From the NCBI GenBank assembly GCA_045603485.1, contig JAZUMF010000034.1, forward strand, positions 1 through 33,444: a stretch of DNA of 33,444 nt, written 5' to 3'. Numbering within the stretch: position 1 is the first letter of the stretch; each line of letters starts with the position of its first letter. Position numbers and translations under genes: made by a program. The notes beneath the pieces are model-generated. The model worked only from the letters and a program-made list of their open reading frames with translations, did no database searches and was not told the DNA's origin. Below, one piece after another: positions 1 through 7,348 of this stretch. Source of the stretch: RGIG5952 sp045603485 (GTDB taxonomy: Bacteria > Verrucomicrobiota > Kiritimatiellia > RFP12 > JAAYLN01).

Positions 1-176
1 TTGTGTGTGAATGTTGTCTTCCTAAGACCGCTTGGCCTCCGACTTATGGCTATACGACGAAGCATGTCGACAAAGACCGACTTGCCCTCTGGGCTCAATA
101 GAAACTGCTGCAGGGCACAGCGGCTTACGATGTGGTAGTAACCTTCTCCGTCGTTTTTGATTCGTGGCTTACGCAT
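1..176 (-). CDS. REP-associated (RAYT-type) tyrosine transposase, N-terminal part, cut by window edge
   Basis: The frame starts at ATG 176-174, preceded by AAGGAG and a 6-nt spacer, and is open to base 1 (58 codons). The N-terminus carries a YYHIVSR motif at residues 13-19, typical of the Y1 transposase (IS200-like/RAYT) fold. In this family the motif precedes an alpha helix and then the His-hydrophobic-His metal site. That site would lie around residues 60-65, outside the window, so catalytic competence cannot be judged. Residues 47-58 are Arg/Ser-rich and do not resemble the usual hydrophobic strand there, so a frameshift or decay near the edge is possible. It has its own near-consensus promoter (209-237). 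RAYTs are domesticated single-strand transposases that process REP palindromes. The family call is fairly safe; the activity is unknown. Confidence 0.65.
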   Translation of the reverse strand, partial: MRKPRIKNDGEGYYHIVSRCALQQFLLSPEGKSVFVDMLRRIAISRRPSGLRKTTFTH

Positions 177-208
177 AATTAACTCCTTATTTTTTGGATT
201 GTGTAATA

Positions 209-237
209 AGTATATTGGATATAGAGGATAATGTCAA
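209..237 (-). promoter_or_regulatory. Promoter of the RAYT gene
   Basis: On the minus strand, TTGACA (237-232) and TATACT (214-209) are separated by 17 nt, a near-perfect housekeeping-sigma promoter. The 13 nt before the -35 (CAGACTGTTACAC, 250-238) recur almost exactly before the -35 of two promoters at 13682-13700 and 13782-13800. Confidence 0.75.
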
Positions 238-278
238 GTGTAACAGTCTGACACCGCAAAGCAACAATTGATATAGTA

Positions 279-309
279 TTGGCAACATTTTCGCATATCG
301 TGCTATACT
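279..309 (+). promoter_or_regulatory. Probable promoter of the phosphoesterase gene (extended -10)
   Basis: TATACT at 304-309 is preceded by TG at 301-302, giving an extended -10. The best -35, TTGGCA at 279-284, is 19 nt away, so recognition probably relies on the extended -10. Predicted transcription start is about 316. Confidence 0.45.
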
Positions 310-402
310 TATCTAGGTATTGTTTTTGAAAGTGCGAATGGGCATAATAAGCCCCTTATTTTGCCATTTGAAGTTAAAACGGCCTCTCATCTTGTAACTG
401 AA

Positions 403-1536
403 ATGACGACTAAAAATTCTATATACTCGGTTCCGCTTCTTGGCGATGTCCACTATGACCGCCCCCCAATTGATTGCTTTCACTCTGAATTTAGGAGAAA
501 GCATGCTTGCGATGGGCTCTTTGATTCATACCAAGGTGAATTTGAAGCCTTTTCATCAATGTGGGGAGAATCAGGGCAAAGCGCGGCCCTTATCGCTGCC
601 TCAGGAAAGATCAAGCGACCTGATGCCGCCTTTGCAATTCAGCTTGGAGATCTTATCGAGGGAGATTGCGAGTCAACTCAGGTGCATTCTCAGATGCTTA
701 ATGAGGCCCTTGGTTTGATGAAGCGTACATACGGCGACATTCCTTTTTTAACCTTGGCTGGCAACCATGATGTAAGGCAGGGTGCTCACAGGCAAGGTGA
801 ATATGAGAGCTATCGCCATGATATATGTAAATGGCATTCAGGTGAGTTGTGCCGCGCTATTGATGATCTGACATTCTCTTTCCGCAATGGCGAAGACCTT
901 TGGATTATCGCAGACTATAATCGCCCTAATGTACCCCTTATTGAAAAGCTTCTCTCTCAGGATTTAGATGCTCGCTATACGGTATTTTGTACCCACGGGG
1001 CTGTTCTTACAAATGGCAATCGGAGCTTGCGCCGCTGGTTTTTCCTCGGCAATCCGCAATACAATGCTGAAAGCGGCAAGAAGCTTTCAACTTTCGAACT
1101 TGAATCAGAATTGCCTGCGTGGAATGCAGCGCGCCGTAGGGTAAGAGAACTACTTGCCAAGCGACATGCGATTGTTTTAAGCGGTCACTCTCATCTGCTT
1201 GAATTGCGCGACTGGTTTGGTGACGGCGGTCGAATAACTGAGTTTGTAATGAATTCTGTAACGCATACGGCAAAGGGTAAAAGCATTGATGGTGCTCCCG
1301 TCGTCGTGGGCGATAAGCCATCGGACTTTGGGCACTGCCGTGCCAGTGCCGTATCAACCGATGACGCCTCTCTCAATGCCCTCTATGCCGAATACGAGCC
1401 TGGAATAAAACGATACTATACAGCCAATGCTACTGGTCACGCAGAGTTGCTCTTCTCAGACGATGAAGTTCGTGCAAACTTCTATGCTCTTGATTCGCTC
1501 ACTCCATGCGAATCCTTCGTGCTAAGGAAACAATAA
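403..1536 (+). CDS. Calcineurin-like metallophosphoesterase
   Basis: A 377-residue protein with all metal-site motifs of the binuclear metallophosphatase fold in order: GDVH (14-17), GDLIEGD (82-88), GNHD (120-123), a CTHG motif in the middle, and GHSH near the end of the fold. No signal peptide or membrane segment is visible, so it is probably cytoplasmic. The family hydrolyses phosphomonoesters or diesters; the substrate cannot be deduced. The start is uncertain: ATG 403 is chosen, but TTG 361 in the same frame would add 14 residues, and neither has a clear Shine-Dalgarno. It is monocistronic, divergent from the RAYT gene and convergent with infC, sharing the terminator at 1537-1577. Confidence 0.8.
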   Translation: MTTKNSIYSVPLLGDVHYDRPPIDCFHSEFRRKHACDGLFDSYQGEFEAFSSMWGESGQSAALIAASGKIKRPDAAFAIQLGDLIEGDCESTQVHSQMLNEALGLMKRTYGDIPFLTLAGNHDVRQGAHRQGEYESYRHDICKWHSGELCRAIDDLTFSFRNGEDLWIIADYNRPNVPLIEKLLSQDLDARYTVFCTHGAVLTNGNRSLRRWFFLGNPQYNAESGKKLSTFELESELPAWNAARRRVRELLAKRHAIVLSGHSHLLELRDWFGDGGRITEFVMNSVTHTAKGKSIDGAPVVVGDKPSDFGHCRASAVSTDDASLNALYAEYEPGIKRYYTANATGHAELLFSDDEVRANFYALDSLTPCESFVLRKQ

Positions 1537-1577
1537 AAAAAGGACGAACCCCATTCTTGTGGGGCTGTCCTTTTTGG
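1537..1577. terminator. Bidirectional Rho-independent terminator
   Basis: A stem built from AAAAAGGAC...CCCCA (5' arm) and TGGGG...GTCCTTTTT (3' arm) sits between the convergent phosphoesterase and infC genes. It has an A-tract on the left and a T-tract on the right, so it can terminate both transcripts. Confidence 0.8.
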
Positions 1578-1606
1578 GTTTTATTTATGCCCCGAGGGGC
1601 AAAAGC

Positions 1607-2161
1607 TTACTTCTCTTCTTGAGGAGCGGCTGGCTTTTGAGCACGACCCTTGACAGGCTTTGGTGCCAATAAGCAACCGAGAATCTTGCCAAGGACCTTT
1701 GGCTGCTGCTCGCAGATTGCTACATCAGACATCTCTTCAACGACCTGCTGCATAACCTCGATGCCTAAATCCTTGTGGGCGTTTTCGCGGCCGCGATAAG
1801 CAAGGGTAAGCTTAACCTTGTTGCCATCGGCGATGAAGCCACGCATCTGCTTCATCTTCACTTCAAGGTCGTGGCGGTCGACATTCGCATGGAATTTAAT
1901 CTCCTTGACGACCTGTTGCTTCTGCTGCTTGCGGGCAGCCTTCCGTTTCATTCCCTCATCATAACGGAACTTACCATAGTCCATAATGCGGCAGACTGGA
2001 GGCTCGGCATTTGGAGACATCTCAACGAGGTCGAGATTTTGCTTCTGCGCGAGATATATTGCGTCACGCGTTGGCATAACTCCGAGCATTTCCCCGTTTG
2101 CGCCAATTACTTTGACATTGGGAACGCGAATCTTTTGATTTGTTCTAGTGAAGGAAGCGAT
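1607..2161 (-). CDS. infC: Translation initiation factor IF-3, with a non-canonical ATC start
   Basis: IF-3 binds the 30S subunit, blocks subunit joining and rejects non-canonical start codons. The protein has the family signatures LDLVEMSP and PPVCRIMDYGKF, then a Lys-rich linker and the C-terminal domain. The first canonical start in frame is ATG 2089, but homology extends 24 codons further upstream (RVPNVKVIG). The only start matching this is ATC at 2161-2159, with an ideal GGAGG at 2172-2168 and a 6-nt spacer. Between the thrS stop (2191-2189) and this ATC there is no in-frame ATG, GTG or TTG. Length is then 184 residues, normal for the family. Rare AUU/AUC/AUA starts are known for infC and underlie its autoregulation. 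It is cotranscribed with thrS; the rpmI-rplT pair that usually follows is absent here. Confidence 0.93.
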   Translation of the reverse strand: MASFTRTNQKIRVPNVKVIGANGEMLGVMPTRDAIYLAQKQNLDLVEMSPNAEPPVCRIMDYGKFRYDEGMKRKAARKQQKQQVVKEIKFHANVDRHDLEVKMKQMRGFIADGNKVKLTLAYRGRENAHKDLGIEVMQQVVEEMSDVAICEQQPKVLGKILGCLLAPKPVKGRAQKPAAPQEEK

Positions 2162-2167
2162 AGCTAA

Positions 2168-2172
2168 CCTCC
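2168..2172 (-). promoter_or_regulatory. Shine-Dalgarno that fixes the infC ATC start
   Basis: GGAGG on the minus strand lies 6 nt before the ATC codon at 2161-2159, in the 27-nt gap after the thrS stop. No other plausible start codon is correctly spaced from it. Confidence 0.8.
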
Positions 2173-2188
2173 GATGTTTGGCGCAAGG

Positions 2189-3922
2189 TTACGCCTGGGC
2201 TTCCGCGCTGATCTGTTTGATAAAGTCGGCCAAGGGCACGGTTCCCTGATCGCCTTTTTCGCGGCTACGCACCGCTACTAAGCCTGCCTCAGCCTCACGG
2301 CCGCCAATGACAAGCATATAAGGAACTTTTTCCATCTGTGCACGGCGAATCTTTGCGCCAACCTTATCGGGGGCGTTATCAACGGCAACACGGATGTCGG
2401 CATCAAGAAGTGCAGAACGGACCTTTTCGGCATAATCTGCAACCTTCTCGGAAATGGGGAGAATGCGAACCTGCTCTGGTGCAAGCCAAAGCGGGAATGC
2501 GCCCCCGTAATGCTCGATAAGAATACCAAAGAAACGCTCAAGCGAGCCAAGCAATGCACGGTGAACCATGTATGGCTGATGCTCTTGACCATCTGCACCG
2601 ACATAGGTGAGATTGAAGCGTTCTGGAAGATTAAAGTCAAACTGTACGGTACCAAGCTGCCATGGGCGACCAAGAGCGTCCTTGATCTTCATATCAATCT
2701 TGGGGCCATAAAAAGCACCGCCGCCTTCATCGACCTCGTATGTCATACCCTCAGCCTCAAGAGCGTCACGCAACGACTGCGTAGCCTGCTCCCAACGGCT
2801 TGGATCGCCGACCGCCTTCTCGGGCTTGGTCGAAAGATATGCCTGAACCTCGGTAAAGCCAAACTTGCCAAGCATCTTCTTTGCAAAGTTTACGGTATCG
2901 CGAACCTCCTGAACAATCTGCTCAGGTGTGCAGAAGATGTGTGCATCATCCTGCGTAAAGCCGCGAACACGGAAGAGTCCATGGCGAACACCATCCTTCT
3001 CCCAACGATAGACGGTTCCAAGCTCAGCATAGCGAAGAGGCAAGTCACGATAGCTGTGCTTCTTAGCCTGATAAACCTGAATATGGAAAGGACAGTTCAT
3101 CGGCTTGACATAGTAATGCTCCGAGTGAGCATCCTCGCCGTCTCCCTCCTGAACAACCATAGGAGGATACATGCCATCCTTGTAGAAACTCAAGTGACCA
3201 GAGGTCTCCCAAAGATTGGCACGGCCGACATGTGGAGTATAAATGATTTCGTAGCCGGCCTTGTAATGAGCCTTGCGCCAGTAGTTCTCGATTGCGACGC
3301 GGACTCTGGCACCATTCGGAAGCCAATGCGCCAAACCGGGACCGACAGGCTCGGTAATGGTGAAGAGCTCCAAAGCTCTGCCAAGGACGCGGTGGTCGCG
3401 CTTCTTTGCTTCCTCGGCGCGGGCAATCTCAGCATCAAGCTCGGCCTCTGTTGCGCCGGCAATACCGTAAAGGCGCTGAAGCATCTTGTTCTTCTCGTTG
3501 CCGCGATAATATGAGCCTGCCACAGAGACAATCTTGACGGCGCCGACATCACCCGACGAGCCCACATGAGGCCCGCGGCAAAGGTCGGTAAAATCGCCGC
3601 TCTTGTAAAGAGTAATGGGAGCGCCATCCTCAATATCAGCAAGACGCTCAAGCTTATAAGGCTGTTCTGCAAAGGTCTTTGCCGCCTCCTCGCGAGAGAC
3701 CTCAATGCGCTCAAACGGCACATTCTCCTTGATAATCTTGCGGATTTCAGCCTCAATAGCCGCAAAGTCCTCGGGGACCAAGCGATGCTCAAGGTCAAAA
3801 TCATAATAGAACCCATCGTCGGTTGATGGGCCGATATCAAATTTTGCGTCAGGATAAAGACGCCTTACAGCTGCAGCCATAAGGTGTGCCGCACTATGGC
3901 GAATCGTTTCAATCGGGTACAT
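2189..3922 (-). CDS. thrS: Threonyl-tRNA synthetase lacking the TGS domain
   Basis: Charges tRNA-Thr in the cytoplasm. The protein begins almost directly with the editing (N2) domain: HSAAH at about residues 9-13 and CRGPH near 117 form the zinc-like editing site. The class II core follows, with the zinc-ligand motif MNCPFH, motif 2 (RYAELGTVYRWE...VRGFTQDDAHIF, quoted in parts) and motif 3 (HRALLGSLERFFG), then the anticodon-binding domain. Start ATG 3922 has AAAGGAG 8 nt upstream; an earlier ATG at 3952 lies before that site and is unlikely. At 577 residues it is about 60 shorter than E. coli ThrRS, because the N-terminal TGS domain is missing. infC follows after 27 nt. A -35/-10 pair is visible upstream (3959-3986). 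Confidence 0.95.
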   Translation of the reverse strand: MYPIETIRHSAAHLMAAAVRRLYPDAKFDIGPSTDDGFYYDFDLEHRLVPEDFAAIEAEIRKIIKENVPFERIEVSREEAAKTFAEQPYKLERLADIEDGAPITLYKSGDFTDLCRGPHVGSSGDVGAVKIVSVAGSYYRGNEKNKMLQRLYGIAGATEAELDAEIARAEEAKKRDHRVLGRALELFTITEPVGPGLAHWLPNGARVRVAIENYWRKAHYKAGYEIIYTPHVGRANLWETSGHLSFYKDGMYPPMVVQEGDGEDAHSEHYYVKPMNCPFHIQVYQAKKHSYRDLPLRYAELGTVYRWEKDGVRHGLFRVRGFTQDDAHIFCTPEQIVQEVRDTVNFAKKMLGKFGFTEVQAYLSTKPEKAVGDPSRWEQATQSLRDALEAEGMTYEVDEGGGAFYGPKIDMKIKDALGRPWQLGTVQFDFNLPERFNLTYVGADGQEHQPYMVHRALLGSLERFFGILIEHYGGAFPLWLAPEQVRILPISEKVADYAEKVRSALLDADIRVAVDNAPDKVGAKIRRAQMEKVPYMLVIGGREAEAGLVAVRSREKGDQGTVPLADFIKQISAEAQA

Positions 3923-3958
3923 AATCCATGCTCCTTTAGCACATAAATACAATTAAAT

Positions 3959-3986
3959 AGGTTAAGTTCTAAAAGAAGATTTGTCA
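3959..3986 (-). promoter_or_regulatory. Probable thrS-infC promoter
   Basis: On the minus strand, TTGACA (3986-3981) and TAACCT (3964-3959) are 16 nt apart, about 37 nt upstream of the thrS start. It is arranged back to back with the ispE promoter. The -10 is weak. Confidence 0.5.
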
Positions 3987-4006
3987 AGAAAAAACTGCGA
4001 CTGGTG

Positions 4007-4015
4007 TGATATAAT
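4007..4015 (+). promoter_or_regulatory. Extended -10 promoter of the ispE run
   Basis: TG at 4007-4008 and TATAAT at 4010-4015 form a perfect extended -10. No good -35 is present at normal spacing. The predicted transcript start, near 4022, rules out translation starts further upstream. Confidence 0.65.
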
Positions 4016-4058
4016 GGTGATGCTTAATTTGATGAAGCTCGATTCGGAGATTAAAAAA

Positions 4059-4997
4059 ATGATTTCTTCCAGAAAATCCTGCGCGATTGAGGCGCATGCA
4101 AAGATCAATCTTTCACTTGAGATTTTAGGCACGCGTCCCGACGGCTATCATGATTTGCGAAGTGTCGTTATGCCTATTGCCCTGCATGACGACCTTTGGG
4201 TTGAGGTCTCTCCAAGCTCAAATTCGGAGCACAGCATTTCAATCGAGATTATTCCCGATGGCGTTGATTGTTCTAAAATTGGCGACGACAAAAAAAATCT
4301 GTGCGTCAAGGCGGCGAATCTCTTTCTGTCACGGGCAAACGGAATATCCGCCGATGTCTTTATCAGAATTACAAAACGCATCCCTCTAGGCGGCGGAATG
4401 GGCGGCGGCAGCGCGGACGCAGCCGCGACTTTGATAGCCTTGAATCATCTTTTTTCGCCAACCCTGTTTTCTCAGGACGAGCTTATCTCTATGGCGGCGG
4501 AAATAGGCAGTGATGTTCCTGCTTTGCTTTTGGGCGGCACGGTTTTAATGGAGGGGAGAGGCGAAAAAGTCTCGCGTCTTAATGACTTCGCCCCCCCTTT
4601 TGACATCCTTCTTGCCAACCCCGGCACCCACATTTCAACCCCTGCCGCTTTTAAGGCCTACGATGAGATGTTGACGAAAAGTCAAATTTCTAGTAATATA
4701 GATAAATCTCGAAATTGTGGGGGAGCCCTCTCGGACTTCGCTACATCATTGTCGAATGGGCTTGAAAAACCTGTTTTTGCGCTTTATCCCGAAGTAGCCC
4801 GCACAGCGGCGGCACTGAAGGAAGCAGGAGCAATAGGGGTTTTGATGTCTGGAAGCGGAGCAACGGTCTTCGCATTGGCAGAAAGCCCTGAGGCGGCCGG
4901 TAATCTTGCGGGGGCGCTCCCCGATAATTGCTGGAAAATGATTTCGCGAACGGTGCCCGATGGTGTAATGGCAGCACACGGCCCTTTGGAGGCCTGA
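4059..4997 (+). CDS. ispE: 4-diphosphocytidyl-2-C-methyl-D-erythritol kinase
   Basis: GHMP-family kinase of the non-mevalonate (MEP) isoprenoid pathway. It phosphorylates the 2-hydroxyl of CDP-methylerythritol with ATP. The N-terminal AHAKINLSLEILG, the Gly-rich ATP loop PLGGGMGGGSADAAA, and MSGSGATVFAL near the C-terminus are all typical. ATG 4059 is chosen because GGAG at 4046-4049 is well spaced and upstream candidates precede the predicted transcript start. Length is 312 residues, within family range though longer than E. coli IspE (283). Oddity: the last 14 codons and the TGA stop (4995-4997) lie inside the tRNA-Gln gene. ispE next to tRNA-Gln and prs is a familiar bacterial arrangement, but the overlap is not. 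Confidence 0.93.
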   Translation: MISSRKSCAIEAHAKINLSLEILGTRPDGYHDLRSVVMPIALHDDLWVEVSPSSNSEHSISIEIIPDGVDCSKIGDDKKNLCVKAANLFLSRANGISADVFIRITKRIPLGGGMGGGSADAAATLIALNHLFSPTLFSQDELISMAAEIGSDVPALLLGGTVLMEGRGEKVSRLNDFAPPFDILLANPGTHISTPAAFKAYDEMLTKSQISSNIDKSRNCGGALSDFATSLSNGLEKPVFALYPEVARTAAALKEAGAIGVLMSGSGATVFALAESPEAAGNLAGALPDNCWKMISRTVPDGVMAAHGPLEA

Positions 4998-5027
4998 GTC
5001 CTGGTTCGAGTCCAGGTCGGGCAACCA
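4954..5027 (+). tRNA. tRNA-Gln (anticodon TTG), CCA encoded
   Basis: Full cloverleaf of 74 nt. The acceptor stem TGCCCGA/TCGGGCA pairs perfectly. The D-stem GTGT/GCAC includes one G-U pair, and the D-loop contains GG. The anticodon loop CTTTGGA places TTG at 4986-4988. The T-arm is CCTGG-TTCGAGT-CCAGG, the discriminator base is A, and CCA is encoded at 5025-5027. The only unpaired helix position is 27-43 (C4979 opposite T4995). T4995 is also the first base of the ispE TGA stop codon. tRNA-Gln between ispE and prs is a known conserved arrangement. U34 of this tRNA would be a substrate for MnmA, encoded in this window. Confidence 0.95.
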
Positions 5028-5060
5028 CCTTCAATTTCGTGAGACTAGAGGTTTTAGATA

Positions 5061-6044
5061 ATGGCGGCAACCAACGGAATAGATTCCCAGGCCGGAGCCA
5101 CGAAGAACCTTAAGATCTTCGCTGGTTCCATTAATTATTCTCTCGCGGAGCAAATCGCGAAGGACGCAGGCGTCTCTCTCAGCGATGTTGAAATTATCCG
5201 TTTTCCGGATAATGAAACATTCGTCAAGATTGCAGATAGCATCCGCGGTGCGGATGTATTTATCGTACAGTCTGCTTGCAAACAGCCCAATGAAGCTTAT
5301 ATGGAGCTGTTTTTGATGATTGATGCAGCTCGTCGTGCATCTGCTGATCGTATTACGGCAGTTATCCCCTATTACGGATACGCACGCCAAGACCGCAAGG
5401 ACCAGCCACGCGTACCGATTTCCGCAGCGCTTGTAGCAAAATTGCTTGAGGCTGCCGGTGCAAATCGCGTTGTTACCTTCCATCTGCATGCTGCGCAGAT
5501 TCAGGGATATTTCGACATTCCGGTCGACCATCTGGAATTTTCCCCCGTCCTTTTGGCATACCTCCGCAAAACTCTTGATGTCAGCAACCTCACCGTTGTC
5601 TCTCCTGACACCGGAGGCGTCAAGGCTGCAAACTTTTATGCAAAAGAGCTTGGCACGGGCATTGGCTTTGTTGCAAAGGAGCGTTGCTCAGGCAGCGAGG
5701 TTAAGGCACTTAATTTCATTGGTGATGTCAAGGGCAAGGATGCCATCATCATCGACGACATGACCTCTACCTGCGGAACCCTGTGCGCCGCTGCCGAAAC
5801 TCTTATGCAGCATGGTGCAAAATCCGTCCGCGCGGCCGTCACCCATGCGATGCTCAACGAAAAGGGTCTTGCCCGTCTGAAGCAGTCACCCATCAAGGAA
5901 TTGATTGTCTCGGATTCGGTTCCAATGAGTTGCGATATCTCGGATTATCCGGTGACGATACTTTCCGTCAGCGAGCTTTTTGCGAAGGCTATCCTTCGTA
6001 TCCACAATAACCAGTCGATTAACGAGCTTTTCCACCATTCGTAA
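5061..6044 (+). CDS. prs: Ribose-phosphate pyrophosphokinase (PRPP synthetase)
   Basis: Makes PRPP from ribose 5-phosphate and ATP for nucleotide, histidine and tryptophan synthesis. It carries the family motifs: KIFAGSINYSLAEQIA at the N-terminus, FPDNETFVKI, the ATP/Mg region PYYGYARQDRKDQPR, HLHAAQIQGYFDIPVDHL, and the PRPP loop IIIDDMTSTCGTLC. The usual loop reads DDM-x-x-T-[AG]-G-T-[LI], so the Cys here is a mild variant. The flexible catalytic loop (KERCSGSEVKALNFIGDVKGK, quoted only as a region near residues 205-225) lacks the common Arg-Pro-Arg stretch. Length is 327 residues, slightly long because of a short N-terminal extension. ATG 5061 follows AGAGG by 9 nt. Confidence 0.93.
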   Translation: MAATNGIDSQAGATKNLKIFAGSINYSLAEQIAKDAGVSLSDVEIIRFPDNETFVKIADSIRGADVFIVQSACKQPNEAYMELFLMIDAARRASADRITAVIPYYGYARQDRKDQPRVPISAALVAKLLEAAGANRVVTFHLHAAQIQGYFDIPVDHLEFSPVLLAYLRKTLDVSNLTVVSPDTGGVKAANFYAKELGTGIGFVAKERCSGSEVKALNFIGDVKGKDAIIIDDMTSTCGTLCAAAETLMQHGAKSVRAAVTHAMLNEKGLARLKQSPIKELIVSDSVPMSCDISDYPVTILSVSELFAKAILRIHNNQSINELFHHS

Positions 6045-6086
6045 GGTGAGTGCTGAGAAAAGACGATTTTTAAGGAAGAAGTAACA

Positions 6087-6716
6087 ATGGCAAACACGAT
6101 TAAGTTCAATGCGACGAAACGCGTCGCCAACGGTTCCGGCGAGGCTCGCCGTGTCCGTCGCGCAGGCGGCATCCCCGCTGCGCTCATGCGCCTTGACCAC
6201 GCGACCGAAGCTCTCAAGCTTGATGCACATGAGTTCATCATGGCAATGCGTGGCGAAGCAAACGATCAAGTACTCGTTGAGCTCACACTTGACGGCGCTC
6301 CTCTCCACGCTCTCGTCCGCGAGATTCAGCGTGATGTAATCACTGGCGCTCCAATCCATGTTGACTTCAGCGAAGTTGATATGGGCAAGAAGATTCGTGC
6401 TGTAGTCCGCCTCGTACTCGTCGGCGAGCCTGAGGGCGTCCGCAATCAGGGCGGTATCCTCACACAGGCAACTCACGAAGTTGAAGTCGAGTGCCTTCCC
6501 ACCGCTCTAGTCGATGCCGTCAATGTTGATATTGAAGCTCTCAAGCTTGGCGAAGTTCTCACTGTCGCCGACCTCAAGCTTGGTGACGGCATTGTTGCTC
6601 TCACAGCTCCCGAGACACCGGTCGCTGCTGTTGCCGAAGTCAAGGATGACGCAGCTGCCGCAGATGAAGCTGCCGCTCCCGAAGTCCTAAGCAAGGGCAA
6701 GAAGGAAGAGAAGTAA
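6087..6716 (+). CDS. rplY: Ribosomal protein bL25 (CTC/TL5 long form)
   Basis: A 209-residue protein of the CTC/TL5 class: an N-terminal 5S-rRNA-binding L25 domain (about 1-95, with the usual SGEARRVRRAGGIPA opening and HVDF motif near residue 92), then the C-terminal beta domain (about 96-185), and an Ala/Glu/Lys-rich tail. AAGGAAGAAG precedes ATG 6087. It sits between prs and pth, the common prs-ctc-pth order, and belongs to the same transcription run. Confidence 0.93.
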   Translation: MANTIKFNATKRVANGSGEARRVRRAGGIPAALMRLDHATEALKLDAHEFIMAMRGEANDQVLVELTLDGAPLHALVREIQRDVITGAPIHVDFSEVDMGKKIRAVVRLVLVGEPEGVRNQGGILTQATHEVEVECLPTALVDAVNVDIEALKLGEVLTVADLKLGDGIVALTAPETPVAAVAEVKDDAAAADEAAAPEVLSKGKKEEK

Positions 6717-6731
6717 GGAGCAACCCGGGTC

Positions 6732-7322
6732 GTGTCAACCAAGTTAGTCACAGGCCTGGGAAATCCTGGCTCCGAATATGCGAAAACTCCGCATAATGTC
6801 GGATTCAGGGTTGTGGACAGGATTGCAGAGATTTGCTCCGCAACCTGGCGCGACGAAGCGAAATTCTCCGGTTCCGTCGCAAAAGTAAAGTGGCAAGGGT
6901 GCGATTTACTTTTACTCAAGCCGCTGACTTTTATGAACCTAAGCGGAGAAGCCGTTGGAAAGCTGGCTCGCTACTACAATGTGGCAGCAGCGGATATAAC
7001 GGTGGTTTCGGATGATGCTGATTTACCTGTCGGTCGCCTGCGAGTCAGGGCTGAAGGTGGATCAGGAGGTCACAGAGGGCTTCAATCGATAATTGAAGTC
7101 ACTGGTACCAAAACCTTCGCGCGAGTGCGCGTCGGTATCGGCAGGTCGGCCCACGGAGGGTCACTTGCAGACCATGTTCTCGGACGGCTTTCGCCCGAAG
7201 AGGATAAAACAATGCAGCGAATTGAATCCGTTGCCGCTGAGGCGGCTCTTTGCGTGGCGACACGCGGAGTTGTCGAGGCGATGAACAAATTTAACGCCGA
7301 AGGTGCGACGGTCGCACCCTAG
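6732..7322 (+). CDS. pth: Peptidyl-tRNA hydrolase
   Basis: Releases peptides from peptidyl-tRNA dropped by ribosomes. The catalytic and substrate residues of bacterial Pth are all present: GLGNPGSEYAKTPHNVGF with the catalytic His, FMNLSG with its Asn, and DDADLPVGRLR followed by GGSGGHRGLQS. Length is 196 residues, normal. The start is GTG 6732, with AAGGAG at 6715-6720 overlapping the end of rplY. The last codons contain an 8-bp inverted repeat (7302-7318) that may also act in the rpsF leader. Confidence 0.95.
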   Translation: MSTKLVTGLGNPGSEYAKTPHNVGFRVVDRIAEICSATWRDEAKFSGSVAKVKWQGCDLLLLKPLTFMNLSGEAVGKLARYYNVAAADITVVSDDADLPVGRLRVRAEGGSGGHRGLQSIIEVTGTKTFARVRVGIGRSAHGGSLADHVLGRLSPEEDKTMQRIESVAAEAALCVATRGVVEAMNKFNAEGATVAP

Positions 7323-7345
7323 GACGCAAAGATAGGGTTGAACCC
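7302..7345 (+). promoter_or_regulatory. Possible rpsF leader with alternative hairpins
   Basis: Three overlapping inverted repeats lie just before rpsF: GGTGCGAC/GTCGCACC (7302-7318), CCCTA/TAGGG (7317-7337) and GGGTT/AACCC (7335-7345). The only SD-like bases before rpsF (AGGG, 7334-7337) take part in the second and third stems, so the folds are mutually exclusive and could gate S6 translation. An S6:S18-responsive leader is known in other bacteria. Whether this is that element is inference. Confidence 0.3.
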
Positions 7346-7348
7346 ACT

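Noticed and set aside
2510..3514. Long plus-strand open frame (334 codons) opposite thrS
   Set aside because: Lies wholly antisense to a well-supported thrS; composition is Leu/Ala/Lys-rich as expected of a shadow frame and no motif is seen.
3981..4058. Extended N-terminus of IspE from TTG 3981
   Set aside because: The codon is the reverse-strand -35 of thrS, and the predicted ispE transcript starts downstream of it; family homology begins after ATG 4059.
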